DNA of 64,000 bases from Gordonia oryzae (GTDB lineage: Bacteria; Actinomycetota; Actinomycetes; Mycobacteriales; Mycobacteriaceae), in the NCBI RefSeq assembly GCF_003797185.1, contig NZ_RKMH01000006.1:1-64000 (forward strand), in the 5' to 3' direction. Numbering within the stretch: the stretch's first letter is position 1; every line of letters begins with the position of its first letter. The position numbers were made by a program, and so were the translations under genes. Below, in pieces: positions 34,561 through 42,321 of this stretch. The notes under the pieces are model-generated. The model did not search any database. It was given only the letters and a program-made list of their open reading frames with translations, and was not told the DNA's origin.

Positions 34561-36159
34561 ATGAGCGCCACCGCCGAAACCACCTCTCCCGCAGCAAATC
34601 CGTCCCCCACACCGAACCCACGGATCCCCTGGTGGACTCGTGGCGACACCAACGCGTTCTTCGGCCTTGGTTTCAACATCCTGGTCAACGTGTTAACCCT
34701 GACCGGCCTCATGATCGGTGTGGTCAAGATCCCCGCCGACGATGTCTTGGGGACAGTGCTCCCGGCTCTCGGCGTCGCGTTGATCCTCGGCAACGTCTAC
34801 TACACGTTCCTGGCCCGGCGCCTGGCCCGTCGTGAAGGCCGCACCGACGTGACCGCGCTGCCGTACGGCCCGAGCGTGCCCCACATGTTCATCGTCGTCT
34901 TCGTCGTGATGCTGCCCGTCTATCTCACGACCAAGGACGCGATGCAGGCCTGGGAGGCCGGTCTCGCGTGGGCGTTCATGATCGGCGTCATCGTTATGAT
35001 CGGCGCGTTCGTTGGGCCCTACGTCCGAAGACTGACCCCGCGCGCAGCAATGCTCGGCACCCTGGCGGGCATTTCGCTCACTTTCATTGCGATGCGCCCG
35101 GCCGGACAAATGTGGGACGCCGCCTGGATCGGGCTGCCGGTGCTGGGCATCATACTGATCGGCTTCTTCACCGATGTGCGGCTACCCGGCAACATCCCCG
35201 TCGGCCTGGCCGCTCTGCTGGTCGGTACGGCGATCGGCTGGATCGGTGGCTTCATGTCGGTACCCGACCTCACCGCAGCGGTCTCCGACATCGCGGTGGG
35301 CATCCCCGACCAGCGCTTCGACATGCTGTTCTCCGGACTGGGACATCTCGCCCCGCTGCTCGGGACGGCGATCCCGTTGGGCGTCTACAACTTCACCGAG
35401 GCGATGAGCAATGTGGAGAGTGCCGCGGCGGCCGGCGACAGCTACAACCTGCGCAGCGTGCTGCTCGCCGACGGCGCCGGTGCGTGCATCGGTGCGGCGT
35501 TCGGGTCACCGTTCCCGCCCGCGGTCTATATCGGTCATCCCGGCTGGAAGGATGCGGGCGGTCGCGCCGGGTACTCCCTGGCGAGCGGGGTCGCGATCGG
35601 TGTGCTGTGTTTCGCCGGACTCTTCGGGGTGCTCGAGGCGTTGCTGCCGGTTCCGGCGATCGTCCCGATCTTGCTCTACATCGGCCTGCTCATCGGCGCC
35701 CAGGCGTTCCAGGCGGTGCCACGTCTGCACGCGGTCGCGGTGGTTGCCGCGATCCTGCCCAACCTCGCCCAGTGGGGCAGCGGGCTGATCGACAACGCCC
35801 TGTCCGCGGCGGGGACGACCGCCGACAAGGTCGGCGACGCTGCTCTCGGCAATGCCGGCCTGGTCTACAGCGGCCTGACTACACTCGGCCAGGGCGCGGT
35901 GCTGGTAGGACTGATCCTGGGCACCATCGTGACCTTCATCCTCGACAAGAAGTTTCACTACGCGGCGATCGCATGCGGCGTCGGCGCCGTGCTGTCGTTC
36001 ATCGGGCTCATCCACGCACCGGAGGTGGCGTGGGCGGCCAATCCGGCTGTGGCCCTGGGTTACCTCTTCTTCGGCCTGATCTGCCTGGCGTACTGGTTCC
36101 TTCCGGGAGCCCGCATCCCGGTGGTCGTCGACGAGGCCGACGTCGTCGCCGGTCACTGA
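34561..36159 (+). CDS. NCS2/AzgA-like nucleobase permease, likely biuret or related amide uptake
   Basis: A polytopic membrane protein of 532 residues with about 12-14 hydrophobic segments. It has the xanthine/uracil-permease signature region (LPYGPSVPHMFIV near 100, IPLGVYNFTEAMSN near 277, GSPFPPAVYIGHPGWK near 318). ATG at 34561 follows AAGGAATCGCG and begins MSATAETT; more upstream codons overlap the hydrolase. The gene is the last of the operon. Context suggests it imports the nitrogen substrate, such as biuret or a ring precursor; the substrate cannot be read directly. Confidence 0.8.
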   Translation: MSATAETTSPAANPSPTPNPRIPWWTRGDTNAFFGLGFNILVNVLTLTGLMIGVVKIPADDVLGTVLPALGVALILGNVYYTFLARRLARREGRTDVTALPYGPSVPHMFIVVFVVMLPVYLTTKDAMQAWEAGLAWAFMIGVIVMIGAFVGPYVRRLTPRAAMLGTLAGISLTFIAMRPAGQMWDAAWIGLPVLGIILIGFFTDVRLPGNIPVGLAALLVGTAIGWIGGFMSVPDLTAAVSDIAVGIPDQRFDMLFSGLGHLAPLLGTAIPLGVYNFTEAMSNVESAAAAGDSYNLRSVLLADGAGACIGAAFGSPFPPAVYIGHPGWKDAGGRAGYSLASGVAIGVLCFAGLFGVLEALLPVPAIVPILLYIGLLIGAQAFQAVPRLHAVAVVAAILPNLAQWGSGLIDNALSAAGTTADKVGDAALGNAGLVYSGLTTLGQGAVLVGLILGTIVTFILDKKFHYAAIACGVGAVLSFIGLIHAPEVAWAANPAVALGYLFFGLICLAYWFLPGARIPVVVDEADVVAGH

Positions 36160-36282
36160 GAGCCCGAGGGACTGCTCGGGTGGCGCGAACTGGCGTTTTG
36201 TTCTTTGCCCGACCCATGCGCTAAAGTCAGCGTTCGGTTCTGATGCCGCCCCGACGGGGTGACACCGGCACCACCCGAGCAG

Positions 36283-36355
36283 TCCCCCATAGCTCAATTG
36301 GCAGAGCATTCGACTGTTAATCGAACGGTTACTGGTTCGAGTCCAGTTGGGGGAG
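36283..36355 (+). tRNA. tRNA-Asn (anticodon GTT)
   Basis: A complete cloverleaf: acceptor TCCCCCA paired with TGGGGGA, D-arm AGCTCAATTGGCAGAGC, anticodon loop CTGTTAA, and T-arm CTGGTTCGAGTCCAG. CCA is not encoded. A Rho-independent terminator follows directly. Confidence 0.95.
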
Positions 36356-36360
36356 CAACA

Positions 36361-36393
36361 AAACCGCCTGGTCACAGGCGGTTTTTTGTTTTT
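36361..36393 (+). terminator. Rho-independent terminator of tRNA-Asn
   Basis: A 10-bp stem AAACCGCCTG/CAGGCGGTTT with a GTCA loop is followed by TTTGTTTTT, a textbook intrinsic terminator six bases after the tRNA. It also lies at the 3' end of the convergent WS/DGAT gene and may stop that transcript. Confidence 0.92.
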
Positions 36394-36397
36394 CGAC

Positions 36398-37822
36398 TCA
36401 CACCACGTGGGTCATCGTTGCCGGCGAGTCAGCCCCGGACAGGGCCAGCACCTCATCGAACCCGGCGACGACGCTGTCGGCGAAGATCTCCGGTTCGGTG
36501 ATCGACGCCGCATCGAAATTGATTCCCAGACACGCAATGCCGTTGTGGGTGATCATCGTCGCCATCACCGCGCAGCCGGGCAGCGGGCCGAAGGGATACA
36601 TCCGTTCCACCTTGGCGCCGGCGACGAAGGTCTCCCATGGGATTCCCGGAACGTTGCTCGCCTGCAGGTCGTTACCGCTGGTGGCCCCGCTGAAACGTCC
36701 CAGCAGCCATCCCGGTATCCAGGCCAGTACTGGTCCCATGGTGTTGAACACGTCGACGGCGGGTTCGGTGCGCGCCGCCCGCACCTGCTCGCGGATCGTC
36801 AGCACCCGCTCGAAGGGGTCGGCGATGCCGACCGGACCGGCCATGCGGCCCACCGCAATCCGATTGCCTCCTTCGGGGTCCTCGGGTCGGCGTACCGAGA
36901 TGGGAATCGCCACCGGAATCGCCTCCACCGGCCGGCCGAGGCGCTCGTGATAGATGCGGAATCCGCCGATCAGGCCACCCAGGTACACGTCGTTGACCGA
37001 AGCACGCACCGCCGACCCGGCGGCACGCAGATCGGCGAAGGGTACCTCGAACGCCGCGAACCGCCACGACAGGCTGCGATGGGCCAGCAGTGGTGACCCG
37101 GGTGGGCTTACCAGACCGGCCACCCGTGGCACCGAACGTCCGTAGCGCAGTGCCTTGCTCAACGCCCGTTTCGGGTCGACGAGTGCACGGGCACCGCTCA
37201 CCACGACGTCGACGCGATGCGGTACCCGCGCCACCTCGTCGCCGATCTGACGACGCAACACCTCCAGTGCCGAGACGTCGACCGGGGCGGGCACAGGCGG
37301 CTGCGGCTTGTCGGGTTTCGGCTCGCGGGTGGTCGAATGCAGTTGCGCCAGTGCGATGATCGCGCCGAGACCGTCGGTCAGCGCATGGTGACCCTTGAGG
37401 AAGTACGCAGCCTTGCCGCCGGGCAGCCCCTCGATGAGATAGCCCTCCCACGGCGGCCGCGCCGGATCGAGCGCCGTCATCGCCAATTGCTCACAGGTGG
37501 AGAGCAATTCACGCATCGAGCCGTCCCCGGCCAACCGTAGCCGGCGGACGTGATAGTGCAGGTCGAACTCGGGGTCGATCGCCCAGCTCGGGGTGCCGGT
37601 ACCGAACGGCGAGTCGATCACCCGCTGCCGAAAGCGCGGCGCCATTCGGCTACCCCACTCGTGGGCGGCGATCAGCCGATCCCATTCCGGCACAATGTCA
37701 TAGATCTCCAGCATGCAGATCGTTCCGCGGAGCCGGCGATCACTGTCGCCCCGCCACATCACGGTGTCGACCGGGCTCATATGCGGTTCGGTGCCCCAGT
37801 CGAGTGGACGGTCCTCGCTCAT
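36398..37822 (-). CDS. wax ester synthase/diacylglycerol acyltransferase (WS/DGAT)
   Basis: These enzymes make triacylglycerol or wax esters for storage lipid from acyl-CoA. The 474-residue product has the catalytic HHALTDG (HHxxxDG) near 140, PPWEGYLIEG just before it, and a C-terminal ASNVPGIP-like motif typical of the family. ATG at 37822 is chosen because it overlaps the plsC stop by four bases (ATGA) and the product begins MSEDRPLDW. The gene is last in plsB2-plsC-WS/DGAT, the order of Rv2482c-Rv2484c. Confidence 0.9.
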   Translation of the reverse strand: MSEDRPLDWGTEPHMSPVDTVMWRGDSDRRLRGTICMLEIYDIVPEWDRLIAAHEWGSRMAPRFRQRVIDSPFGTGTPSWAIDPEFDLHYHVRRLRLAGDGSMRELLSTCEQLAMTALDPARPPWEGYLIEGLPGGKAAYFLKGHHALTDGLGAIIALAQLHSTTREPKPDKPQPPVPAPVDVSALEVLRRQIGDEVARVPHRVDVVVSGARALVDPKRALSKALRYGRSVPRVAGLVSPPGSPLLAHRSLSWRFAAFEVPFADLRAAGSAVRASVNDVYLGGLIGGFRIYHERLGRPVEAIPVAIPISVRRPEDPEGGNRIAVGRMAGPVGIADPFERVLTIREQVRAARTEPAVDVFNTMGPVLAWIPGWLLGRFSGATSGNDLQASNVPGIPWETFVAGAKVERMYPFGPLPGCAVMATMITHNGIACLGINFDAASITEPEIFADSVVAGFDEVLALSGADSPATMTHVV

Positions 37823-39306
37823 CCGATCACCTCCTGGTCCGCGGCCGACCGACCGTTCTCGAAAAGGTCGACCGGCCAGTCGGCCAGTGTCGAGATGAAT
37901 TGTTGCCGAATCTCTTCGGCGCGGTGCCCGATGTCTTCGGCGCTCCAGGACGAGGTGTCCACCGGCTCGAGCACCTTGACCTGCACCACGCCGGGCTTGA
38001 TCAGCTGCGCCCCGCGCCACATCAGCTCACCCGTGTTGCGCAACACCACCGGCACCACCGGCACCCCGGCCTGCATCGCAATGTGAAAGGGACCTTTCTT
38101 GAACAGTCCAACTCGTGGTGTCGCCGAGCGGGTTCCCTCGGGTGCGACGACCAACGAGGCGCCCTCGTCGCGGAGTTTGGCCACCGCGGGCGCGAGCTGC
38201 TCGATGGCTTTCCCGGCGTCGGCCCGATCGATGAACACCACCCCGGCGGCGTCGAGGACCTGGCCGAAGACCGGTAGCCGGCCGATCTCCTTCTTCGCAA
38301 CGCCCGTCGCATCGGAGCGCACCAGGTGGATCATCACCGGCAGATCGAGTTTCGACTGATGATTGAAGACGAAGACGCACGGGCGAGCCGACGTCAGATA
38401 CTCTGCGCCACTGATGACCTCGACACGCACCCCGGCCAGCGCGAGCCCGACATCCATACCCCCGGACACCGCGGACTGCATCATCTCCGCCGACCGGTCC
38501 CGCCGCACCAGCCCACCGAGCACCCCAACCGCGGCCGAGGTGAGAAAGGTGCCGTAGAAGGCGCCGGTGCGCACCGCCATCTCGAGTCGATTGTGGGTTG
38601 GGTTGCGCAGATCCAGGATCGGCCATCCGCGGGCGAGCGCCTCGGCGCGCAGGACGCGTTTGGGCGACACCGCCGCCGGATGTCCCACCGACTCCAGATA
38701 CGGAATGTCCTCGTTGCCGTCGCTGTAGGCGAACGACGCGTCGAGATCCATGTCGTGTTCGCGTGCCAGCGCACGCACCGCCGCCGCCTTTCCCGGCCCC
38801 CACAATGGCCGGCCCACCACCCGACCGGTCACCACGCCGTCAACCACTTCCACGTCGGTGGCCAGCGCGTGATCGGCGTCGATCTCACGGGCGATCGGGG
38901 CGATCTGGAACCGCGTCGCCGACGACGCGATGACGATGCGGTGGCCCATCGCCCGATGTGCGCGCAGGATCTGCCACATCTGTGGTCGCAGTTGGGCGGC
39001 CGTCTCGTGTGTGAACAGGCTCTCGCCCAGCGCGAGCAGGTCGTCATAGGTCTTGCCGGCGAATGTGGGTCGCGTCGCGTCGAGCACCTCGGCGTAGTCC
39101 TGCTCGGATTCGACGCCGCGCAGTCCGATAAGCAGGAAGTCGGCGAGTTCACGGAGTCCGAATTCCATACTGCGCACCCGCGCCCCGATGATCGCGGTCG
39201 CCGAGAAGCCCTCGATCAGAGTGCCGTCATAGTCGAAGAACGCCCCGACCTGCTTGCCGCGCTTAGCCGATCGGATCTGCGCCAATCGCTCGGCGAGCGC
39301 GCTCAC
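37819..39306 (-). CDS. plsC: HAD phosphatase fused to 1-acylglycerol-3-phosphate acyltransferase
   Basis: A bifunctional phospholipid enzyme. The N-terminal half (about 20-240) is a HAD hydrolase with nucleophile FFDYDGTLIEG and YSDGNEDIP. The C-terminal half (about 280-480) is a PlsC acyltransferase with FNHQSKLD (HX4D) and PEGTRS, which acylates lysophosphatidate. This two-domain layout matches Rv2483c. The gene overlaps both neighbours by four bases, so the three lipid genes are translationally coupled. The HAD substrate is uncertain; phosphatidate or phosphoserine-like substrates have been suggested for relatives. Confidence 0.9.
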   Translation of the reverse strand: MSALAERLAQIRSAKRGKQVGAFFDYDGTLIEGFSATAIIGARVRSMEFGLRELADFLLIGLRGVESEQDYAEVLDATRPTFAGKTYDDLLALGESLFTHETAAQLRPQMWQILRAHRAMGHRIVIASSATRFQIAPIAREIDADHALATDVEVVDGVVTGRVVGRPLWGPGKAAAVRALAREHDMDLDASFAYSDGNEDIPYLESVGHPAAVSPKRVLRAEALARGWPILDLRNPTHNRLEMAVRTGAFYGTFLTSAAVGVLGGLVRRDRSAEMMQSAVSGGMDVGLALAGVRVEVISGAEYLTSARPCVFVFNHQSKLDLPVMIHLVRSDATGVAKKEIGRLPVFGQVLDAAGVVFIDRADAGKAIEQLAPAVAKLRDEGASLVVAPEGTRSATPRVGLFKKGPFHIAMQAGVPVVPVVLRNTGELMWRGAQLIKPGVVQVKVLEPVDTSSWSAEDIGHRAEEIRQQFISTLADWPVDLFENGRSAADQEVIG

Positions 39307-41609
39307 CGGATGCCCCCGATCTGCTCGGCCTCGATCGCCGCGATCTTGGCAAGCCGTTCACGCATCTCCTCGACCTCATCGAGCCACGCCCGCCGCGCCC
39401 CGGCAAGACCGACGCCCGGCTCGGCGTCCGCCGCCCGAGCGATCAGATGTCGGTTGTCGGCAAGCCGGTACGCAGCGTCGTACAACTCGGTCGACACCGA
39501 GTCCTTGCTGCGGATCACCGCCTGCAGTTCCAGCTGGCGGCCGAGTCCAAGACAGTCGGCGAGCACCCGCTCCTTGTCGATGGGTGCGTCGCCGAGCGCG
39601 ACGAGTCGTTGCGCGACAACGAGTTGCGCGTCGAAGAACGTCTGCAGTGTGCGCCGGGCGAACAGCGCACCGGACGTGGCGAGCAGGGTCTGGTGGATCC
39701 ACTGTGGGGTCGGTGGGGTGTCGCGCCATTCGGGGGCGATGAGGTCGAGTTCGGCGCCGAGTCGGTGCAGGAACATCTCTTTGGTGGGAAAGAAGAACTC
39801 GAACTTCAGCAGATCGCGGATACGCAAGGCCTCCTGTTGGGAGGCGGCCAGCATCGCATCCACATCGGCCTCGAAATCGCCGCGATCGGCGGCCACCAAG
39901 GCCATCTCGACGATCGCCCGGTCGACGAAGTGGTGCAGGGCGCCGTTGCGGTAGTACGCGGCAACGGCATGATTGCCGGGTGCGATCGACCAGACGGTGT
40001 CGGTGCCACCGTCGAATCGGGTGAGCACCCCTGCGGCGGTGAGTTCACGCAGCGTCGAGAGCAAACCGAGGCCGCGGCACAATTGCGCGTCCGGCCCGGG
40101 CAGTCCCCGGCGGTCGATATAGTCCAGGAGCGGCTCGAGGATCTCCTCGATCTCCCCGGCCGTATAGGCACGCTCTCCCGCGCCCAGCAGTGCGAAACCT
40201 GCCAGGGACGTGGCCGAAATCGGTGTGGCGGCGTTGATCTCGTCCATCACCCGGAAGGCGATCTTGTCCAGCGCCGCCGGATCATCCCCACCTTCGACGA
40301 TGGCCTCGCGCAGCGAGAAGGGTGTCCCGAAGCGCACCCGCGCCGTACCGAGGTGGGTGCGTTGAGCTTTGGCGTACTTCAACAGCCAGGTGACGTCCTC
40401 GGGCTTCTTCGCACCACCGGCCGATTCCCGTGCCATCGCTGCGATCTCGTGGAGTTGGTCGTAGACGATCGAGGTCGGCACCACCATCATGTCGGCATCG
40501 TCGAGCTGTTCGATCGCGTCGACCACATACGACAGCAAGCCGAGTTTCGGTGGGCGGAGTTTGCCGGTTCGGCTGCGACCGCCCTCGATGTACCACTCGA
40601 GATTGAAGCGCTTGTCGACGATGAACGACAGGTAGGAGCGCATCGCGAACTTGTAGACCGGGTCGCCGCCGAACTTGCGCCGGATGAAAATCACTCCCGC
40701 GCGGCGTGCCACCGGCGCGATCGGCCAGATCGCGAGATTGTTGCCACCGAGGACCAGATTCGGTGGGAAGTCATGGCTACGAAGGACTTCCGAGAGCACC
40801 AGGGTGTCGACGTAGGAGCGGTGCGAGGGCAGGAAGATCAGACCGTGGCACTTGTTCAGCGCGCGCAGACGGCCGAGGGTGTCCAGGTCGACAGACACCG
40901 TCCACGCGCGCTCGTAGAGCGCGCGGAACGTGGAGGAGAATACGTCGTCCATGAGCCGGCTCTGGGTGGCCACGAAGGCCGACATCTTGTCGGTGGCCTC
41001 GGCCATCACCGCGGCCACCGGCCGGCCGAGATCGGCGGCAAGTGCGGCGGCATTGTCACGGAAACGTGCCGAGGAACCGATCTGTTCGGCGACCAGGCGC
41101 GGCACCTTGTAGCGGTCGCCGACGATCTGGCGTTCGGCCCGTTCGGCCGACAACGCCGCCTGTACCCCCACGAACGCGGTGAAGGCCTCTCCCTCCGCCG
41201 ACGACTGCTCATGCCTGGCGCGCAGATCGGCGACGGTGGCCGCCTCCCCGACGGCCACCCGCACCCGATCGGGTCGGCGCTTCTTGATCGCGTTCTGCCG
41301 AAAGGCCGGCGGTCGCCGCGGATTCGACAGCACGAGAACGTCGGCCACCGACACCCGCCGCTCCCCCTTGCGGACCGGGGGAAGCCACACCACGCGTGCG
41401 GGGATGAGTGCGGTCTCGGGTTCGAGGTTCTCGGCATCGATCTCGTCGAGGGTCCGCAACAATGCGTCGGGATGTGCGGTCTGAGCCCACTCCGCCACCA
41501 CCTGTCGCTCGCACGGCGTCCCGACCTCCGCGAGCACGATGTCTGTCAACGACCGCCACCTCTCCTCATTCCGACGACTCCCGGCACGAACCATTGTGAC
41601 CCACACCAC
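39303..41609 (-). CDS. plsB2: glycerol-3-phosphate acyltransferase PlsB2
   Basis: PlsB2 puts the first acyl chain on glycerol-3-phosphate at the membrane, starting phospholipid and triacylglycerol synthesis. The 768-residue product contains the acyltransferase blocks FLPSHRSYVDTL (HX4D), GVIFIRRKFGGDPVYKFA and EGGRSRTGKL. The family is normally about 770-830 residues. The start is uncertain; ATG at 41594 (MVRAGSRR) or a GTG at 41609 are both possible. It is the first gene of the lipid operon. Function is well supported by motifs and synteny with Rv2482c. Confidence 0.92.
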   Translation of the reverse strand: MVWVTMVRAGSRRNEERWRSLTDIVLAEVGTPCERQVVAEWAQTAHPDALLRTLDEIDAENLEPETALIPARVVWLPPVRKGERRVSVADVLVLSNPRRPPAFRQNAIKKRRPDRVRVAVGEAATVADLRARHEQSSAEGEAFTAFVGVQAALSAERAERQIVGDRYKVPRLVAEQIGSSARFRDNAAALAADLGRPVAAVMAEATDKMSAFVATQSRLMDDVFSSTFRALYERAWTVSVDLDTLGRLRALNKCHGLIFLPSHRSYVDTLVLSEVLRSHDFPPNLVLGGNNLAIWPIAPVARRAGVIFIRRKFGGDPVYKFAMRSYLSFIVDKRFNLEWYIEGGRSRTGKLRPPKLGLLSYVVDAIEQLDDADMMVVPTSIVYDQLHEIAAMARESAGGAKKPEDVTWLLKYAKAQRTHLGTARVRFGTPFSLREAIVEGGDDPAALDKIAFRVMDEINAATPISATSLAGFALLGAGERAYTAGEIEEILEPLLDYIDRRGLPGPDAQLCRGLGLLSTLRELTAAGVLTRFDGGTDTVWSIAPGNHAVAAYYRNGALHHFVDRAIVEMALVAADRGDFEADVDAMLAASQQEALRIRDLLKFEFFFPTKEMFLHRLGAELDLIAPEWRDTPPTPQWIHQTLLATSGALFARRTLQTFFDAQLVVAQRLVALGDAPIDKERVLADCLGLGRQLELQAVIRSKDSVSTELYDAAYRLADNRHLIARAADAEPGVGLAGARRAWLDEVEEMRERLAKIAAIEAEQIGGIR

Positions 41610-41879
41610 ACCGCGCGTTCAGCTGAACGCCGGGAATCGCCTCGTGTCGCCGCCCGACTCGGCCCGGGCAGGCGTTCCGTGCCCATGCACCCGACGCGGC
41701 GGGCCACAGTCCCGATCTCACACAAGCACCCCGTCACCGCAGGCGCCCAAGCGTGGCGTTCCCGACGTGAACGCACTGAGGGCGATGCCGGCCGTCACAC
41801 CGGTTCCTGCGTGATCAGCGGCATCGGATTCGCGATCGTGATTCTGGGCCGAAAAGACTGACCAGACCAGAACCGACTG

Positions 41880-41923
41880 ACGTTGAGCCCGGACCGGTGA
41901 TCACATCGGTTCGGGCTCAACGT
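41880..41923. terminator. long hairpin in the plsB2-dnaG intergenic region
   Basis: A 17-bp stem (ACGTTGAGCCCGGACCG against CGGTTCGGGCTCAACGT, one mismatch) with a 10-base loop GTGATCACAT, followed by GTTTG. It has no adjacent gene in 41610-42105, where I see no convincing CDS, so its transcript is unclear; it may be a terminator for an unseen small RNA. A second dyad, GTGAGG-CA-CCTCAC, lies at 41992-42005. Confidence 0.6.
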
Positions 41924-42105
41924 GTTTGCGGGCGGCCGCAGCCGCTGCACGCCTCCTTCGGTCCATCGATGCGTCAACCCGCCCGTGGAGTGTGAGGCAC
42001 CTCACCTGAACTCGTCCGGAGTGAAACACCGCGCTCACTGCCCATTCGGACAGGTATGCCCCCATACTTCTGTGCATCGTCCACGACGTACCGAGGGAGG
42101 CGACC

Positions 42106-42270
42106 ATGACTGCGACCGCCGATCACATCTGGGGGCGTCCGCGCCCCATCCCCGACCGCTGCTCGGGCATCCACACCTACGCGGGTGGGTGCGTCTACAA
42201 CGCCGACGACCCGCACCGACCGATGTATCCGGCCGAATTGCGTCCGGGCATCCGTACCGAAGCGGCCTGA
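42106..42270 (+). CDS. small protein, 54 residues, unknown
   Basis: A short ORF with a strong ribosome site: GAGGGAGG ends four bases before ATG 42106. The product starts MTATADHIWGRPRPIPD and has CSGIHTYAGGCVYN, with two cysteines eight apart, then PHRPMYPAEL. Codon third positions are G/C-rich as in real genes here. A plausible promoter (CATACT near 42063) and a dyad at 41992-42005 lie upstream. The stop lies within a 26-bp tandem duplication. No family is recognised; the aromatic, proline- and cysteine-containing sequence does not look random. Confidence 0.6.
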   Translation: MTATADHIWGRPRPIPDRCSGIHTYAGGCVYNADDPHRPMYPAELRPGIRTEAA

Positions 42271-42319
42271 GCGCACTGCTCGGCAAAGGCCTCTGAGCGC
42301 ACTGCTCGGCAAAGGCCTC
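42268..42319. repeat. perfect 26-bp tandem duplication between convergent stop codons
   Basis: Two identical 26-base units, each starting TGAGCGCACTGCTCGGCAAA, occupy 42268-42293 and 42294-42319. The first unit contains the stop codon of the 54-residue ORF; the second ends two bases before the dnaG stop. This looks like a recent slippage or duplication that left both genes intact. Confidence 0.9.
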
Positions 42320-42321
42320 GG

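Noticed and set aside
39447-41861. An 804-codon open frame antisense to plsB2
   Set aside because: It mirrors plsB2 in a high-GC gene; no recognisable motif and low-quality composition (charged, repetitive).
41610-42105. Additional small genes between plsB2 and the 54-residue ORF
   Set aside because: Short frames exist but lack ribosome sites and coding-like composition; only the hairpin and dyad are supported.
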